Below are positions 13,369 through 16,031 of a DNA stretch of 16,031 nt, one piece after another; the first letter of the stretch is position 1, and every line of letters begins with the position of its first letter. A program made the translations under genes and the position numbers. This DNA comes from JAIPEK01 sp041685935 (GTDB lineage: Bacteria > Desulfobacterota > Desulfobacteria > Desulfobacterales > Desulfobacteraceae): positions 1 to 16,031 of the forward strand of contig JAWLES010000040.1 of assembly GCA_041685935.1 (NCBI GenBank). The letters run 5' to 3'. The notes below the pieces were generated by a model. That model had not been told where the DNA came from, searched no databases, and saw nothing but the letters and a program-made list of their open reading frames with translations.

Positions 13369-16031
13369 AACGTTCCCCATACCCGAAGTCAGGGAGGCTG
13401 TGCCGAGGAGCCGCCTGTTTTCAGTCCTGGACCGGAACAGGGATAAAAAAGCGGTTTTTATAACCGGACAGGCAGCACAGGGAAAGTCAACCTTTGCTGC
13501 TTCCTATCTGACAATATCATCCGAGCCAACCCTGTGGTTTCACCTGACCGAAAAGGAATCCGATCCTGCCGCATTTTTTCATCTTGTTTGCCCTCCGGTC
13601 TGCCGTGTGCTGGGCCGCCCGGAAACACTTGAAAGGATCAGGGCTTTCACTTCCACCCTGGCTGCAACAGAGGATGTGGCTATATATACGGATACAATGA
13701 GGGAGCTTTTTGCAGCCTGCGGAGTGAAACTGAATATTGTGCTGGATGATCTGGACTCGCTCGATAAAGGGGCTCATACCTTAAAGGTGATCCAGGAGCT
13801 TGCTTCGTCATTGACCGGGGATATAAGGTTTTTTTTCCTTTCAAGGGTTATGCCGGGGTTCGAGATTCACAAGCTCAAGCTGGAAAATAAAATGATCTGC
13901 ATAGATAATGCCGATCTTGCATTTACTTTTGATGAAACCGCACGCTTTTTCAGGGAGAGGAACCAGGGGTGGATTTCACAGGAGCACCTTCAAAGGGTTC
14001 ATGCGATTACGGAAGGATGGATCGGGGGAATTGTGCTGGTTTCAGAGGCTATACGGCAGAAATCCGATTTGTCATGGCTTTCCGAACTGATCCGGGGGGA
14101 CGTGGTTGACTATTTTTCCAGGGAAGTATACCCGCAGCTTGAGAAAGAGGTGAAGGAATTTCTGATAAAGATTTCGGTTTTTGATGAAATCGATCCTGAA
14201 ACTGCCGAACGGTTCACAGGTAATGCCGGAGCCGGGAAAATCCTTGAAACGCTTGAAAAAAGAAACCTGTTTGTACATCGGGTCCTGGAAGGGAAAAAGG
14301 GGCTGACCTTCCGGATTAACAAACTTTTCAGGGACTTTCTTCAAAGAAAGCTTGAAGTAAAACAGGGCGGACAGGCGATTAAAAGCCTCTGCCATGATGC
14401 CGGAGTCAGTCTGGAGGAAACAGGCGAGATTGAAAAGAGCATCCGGTTTTTTCTGAGGGCCGGGGCCTGGAAAAAAGCGGGTAAGGCTGTTGCCGGTCTT
14501 GGAACGGATTTTCTGATTCAGGGAAGGGTCAAAGACCTTGCCGCCTGGATAGAAGCCATGCCTGAAAGTGTGGTATGGAAGGACCCGTGGCTCATATTCT
14601 ATTTAACGATGACAAGGCGGATCAAAGGCGGCAGCAGAAATCTCGAGGATTTTCAGATCGCACTCGAACTGTTCAGGGAACGGAATGATGTACGGGGAAT
14701 CCTCTTGTGCACGGCATACATGATCGAAGCTGTTGTGTTTCTGAAAAGCAGTCCCGACCTGATCGAAACCTGGATCGAGCAGGGTAAGGCTGTTCTGGAA
14801 TCAGTAAATAACAGACCGATATTCACATGGGCAAGGGCGGTCTTGTGGCAGCAGATCGGGTTCGGATACATTGCAGGAAAAGGGGAAGTGCCCAGGGGGA
14901 TTTCCGCATGCAAAAACGCATACATTCTCGGCTCCAAAATACGGAATGCTGAAATACAGCTCAACGCCTCCATTGTGATCATCCTGGGGCATGTGTATAC
15001 CGGAAATCTGCACGATGCTGAAAAACTGCTTGACGATATCAAAAACCTGGCCCATGACGGAATACACCCGGAGTACAGAACCCTGAAAAACCTTGTCAAT
15101 ATTGATCTTGCCCTGAAAAAAGGTGCTTTTGAAACTGCTGAATATTACCTTGACATATCCCAGAAAGATATTGAAACGTTCGGCATGATTTTTCTGTATC
15201 CCGGATTCATCGAGGCCAAGGCAATGCACAGGGTGTATACGGGCCGTTTCAGGGAAGCGCTGGAGCTTGCGGACCACCTGTCGGATTTCTCCATACTCTC
15301 GGGAAATTCCTTTTACCAGGGCAATGCGCACCGGGTAAGGGCGGTGGCCTTTTACCATTCCGGAGAGATGGAAAAGGCTGCTCATGAAGCGGACCAGGCA
15401 GTGGCGCTGTTCGACCGGAATCACAACCGGGATCTGCATTATTATACTGCAATGCTTATCCAGGGCCTTGTACTCACACATATCGGGGAGACCGGCCGGG
15501 CGCAGCAGGCACTTGAAAAAGCATTTTCCGGATTTGAAGCCATGAATATTGATCTTCTGACCACTGAAACCTCGGCAGCCCTGGGAATTCTTTATCAGGA
15601 GAACGGGGACATGGAAAAGGCAGGGACAGTTTTGCCTGACGCGGTTTCAAAAATATTCGGAAAAGGATACACCCGTTTTGTGGTTACTTCACCTGATGAT
15701 TTCACAAAAATAATGGTGTTCGCAGCATGCTGGGATCTGGAAGACGGGCTGGACGAACAGGTCATTGCAGCGCTTGTTTCCAATGGAGACATCGCCGGGA
15801 CAAGAACAAGGATTCGGGAGTTAATGGAGCGGGCCGGAGGAGACCGCCTGAAATCGGTCTACAGATTGACGATGCCCAGGTTGCGTATAGAAACCCTTGG
15901 TGAATTCCGGGTCCTGGTTGACGGCAAGGAGATTGACAGCGGAAGGTGGGACGGTCATAAACCCAAACTGCTTTTGAAGTCCATTATTCGCCATCATGGA
16001 CATGACGTGCCAAAGGAGATGATTATCGAGG
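13361..16031 (+). CDS. MalT-like STAND ATPase transcriptional regulator with BTAD/SARP-type winged helix (3' truncated by window)
   Basis: The frame opens at ATG 13361, overlapping the response regulator by 8 bp, and stays open for 890 codons to the window edge. Walker A is GQAAQGKST (36-44) and Walker B is NIVLDDLDSL (125-134). The segment PTLWFHLTEKESDPAAFF, the FFFLSR arginine motif (157-162) and ITEGWIGGIVLVSEA (216-230) follow the order seen in MalT and LAL-type signal-transduction ATPases. A winged-helix stretch and a long helical region of TPR type (about 390-830) come next. The last 50 residues (LRIETLGEFRVLVDGKEIDS, then RWDGHKPKLLLKSII) match the start of the OmpR-like DNA-binding domain of SARP/BTAD regulators, not the LuxR helix-turn-helix of MalT. 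A BTAD domain probably follows beyond the window. The neighbours suggest its activity is gated by the REC-STAS protein. Target promoters are unknown; the divergent fdh operon and its own operon are candidates. Confidence 0.9.
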   Translation, partial: MNKTFPIPEVREAVPRSRLFSVLDRNRDKKAVFITGQAAQGKSTFAASYLTISSEPTLWFHLTEKESDPAAFFHLVCPPVCRVLGRPETLERIRAFTSTLAATEDVAIYTDTMRELFAACGVKLNIVLDDLDSLDKGAHTLKVIQELASSLTGDIRFFFLSRVMPGFEIHKLKLENKMICIDNADLAFTFDETARFFRERNQGWISQEHLQRVHAITEGWIGGIVLVSEAIRQKSDLSWLSELIRGDVVDYFSREVYPQLEKEVKEFLIKISVFDEIDPETAERFTGNAGAGKILETLEKRNLFVHRVLEGKKGLTFRINKLFRDFLQRKLEVKQGGQAIKSLCHDAGVSLEETGEIEKSIRFFLRAGAWKKAGKAVAGLGTDFLIQGRVKDLAAWIEAMPESVVWKDPWLIFYLTMTRRIKGGSRNLEDFQIALELFRERNDVRGILLCTAYMIEAVVFLKSSPDLIETWIEQGKAVLESVNNRPIFTWARAVLWQQIGFGYIAGKGEVPRGISACKNAYILGSKIRNAEIQLNASIVIILGHVYTGNLHDAEKLLDDIKNLAHDGIHPEYRTLKNLVNIDLALKKGAFETAEYYLDISQKDIETFGMIFLYPGFIEAKAMHRVYTGRFREALELADHLSDFSILSGNSFYQGNAHRVRAVAFYHSGEMEKAAHEADQAVALFDRNHNRDLHYYTAMLIQGLVLTHIGETGRAQQALEKAFSGFEAMNIDLLTTETSAALGILYQENGDMEKAGTVLPDAVSKIFGKGYTRFVVTSPDDFTKIMVFAACWDLEDGLDEQVIAALVSNGDIAGTRTRIRELMERAGGDRLKSVYRLTMPRLRIETLGEFRVLVDGKEIDSGRWDGHKPKLLLKSIIRHHGHDVPKEMIIE

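Overview
The window looks like a chromosomal piece of an anaerobic, probably sulfate-reducing member of the Desulfobacterota (former Deltaproteobacteria). The main reasons are a periplasmic two-subunit selenocysteine formate dehydrogenase with a three-cluster beta subunit of the Desulfovibrio type, ordinary AGGAGG ribosome binding sites with some TTG and GTG starts, and the abundance of sensory genes. No RNA gene, transposase, CRISPR array or phage gene was recognised.

Region 1 (1-3067, + strand) holds four genes. They are the C-terminal end of a subtilisin-like (S8) serine protease, an ECF sigma factor, a single-span membrane protein in the anti-sigma position whose outer domain resembles a subtilase propeptide, and a secreted protein built from three related beta-rich modules. 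A bidirectional terminator (3079-3105) separates this block from the convergent genes that follow.

Region 2 (3150-9383, - strand, read right to left) is a formate dehydrogenase gene block. It runs thioredoxin/TlpA-like protein, then an exported 1-Cys peroxiredoxin, fdhA, fdhB and fdhE. fdhA is one gene (5017-8106) read through an in-frame TGA at 7531-7533 that encodes selenocysteine; a plain ORF finder splits it in two. The enzyme has a Tat signal and would oxidise formate (or reduce CO2) in the periplasm. The two thiol-redox proteins upstream plausibly protect this oxidant-sensitive enzyme. The fdhB-fdhE gap (4002-4278) has no gene but holds a long imperfect palindrome, a short perfect inverted repeat and an 18-bp tandem repeat.

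Region 3 (9574-16031, + strand) diverges from region 2 across a 190-bp intergenic region that carries three helically phased GGTTACA repeats and a good sigma-70 promoter. It encodes a tightly coupled signalling chain: an orphan periplasmic binding lipoprotein, a membrane histidine kinase with HAMP and PAS domains, a response regulator whose output is a STAS-like domain instead of a DNA-binding domain, and a large MalT-like STAND ATPase whose C-terminus begins a BTAD/SARP-type winged helix before the window ends. The overlaps (ATGA between the first two genes, 8 bp between the last two) imply one transcript. My working hypothesis is that this chain senses a periplasmic ligand and controls the divergent formate dehydrogenase operon through a protein-protein relay. 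That regulatory link is inference only.
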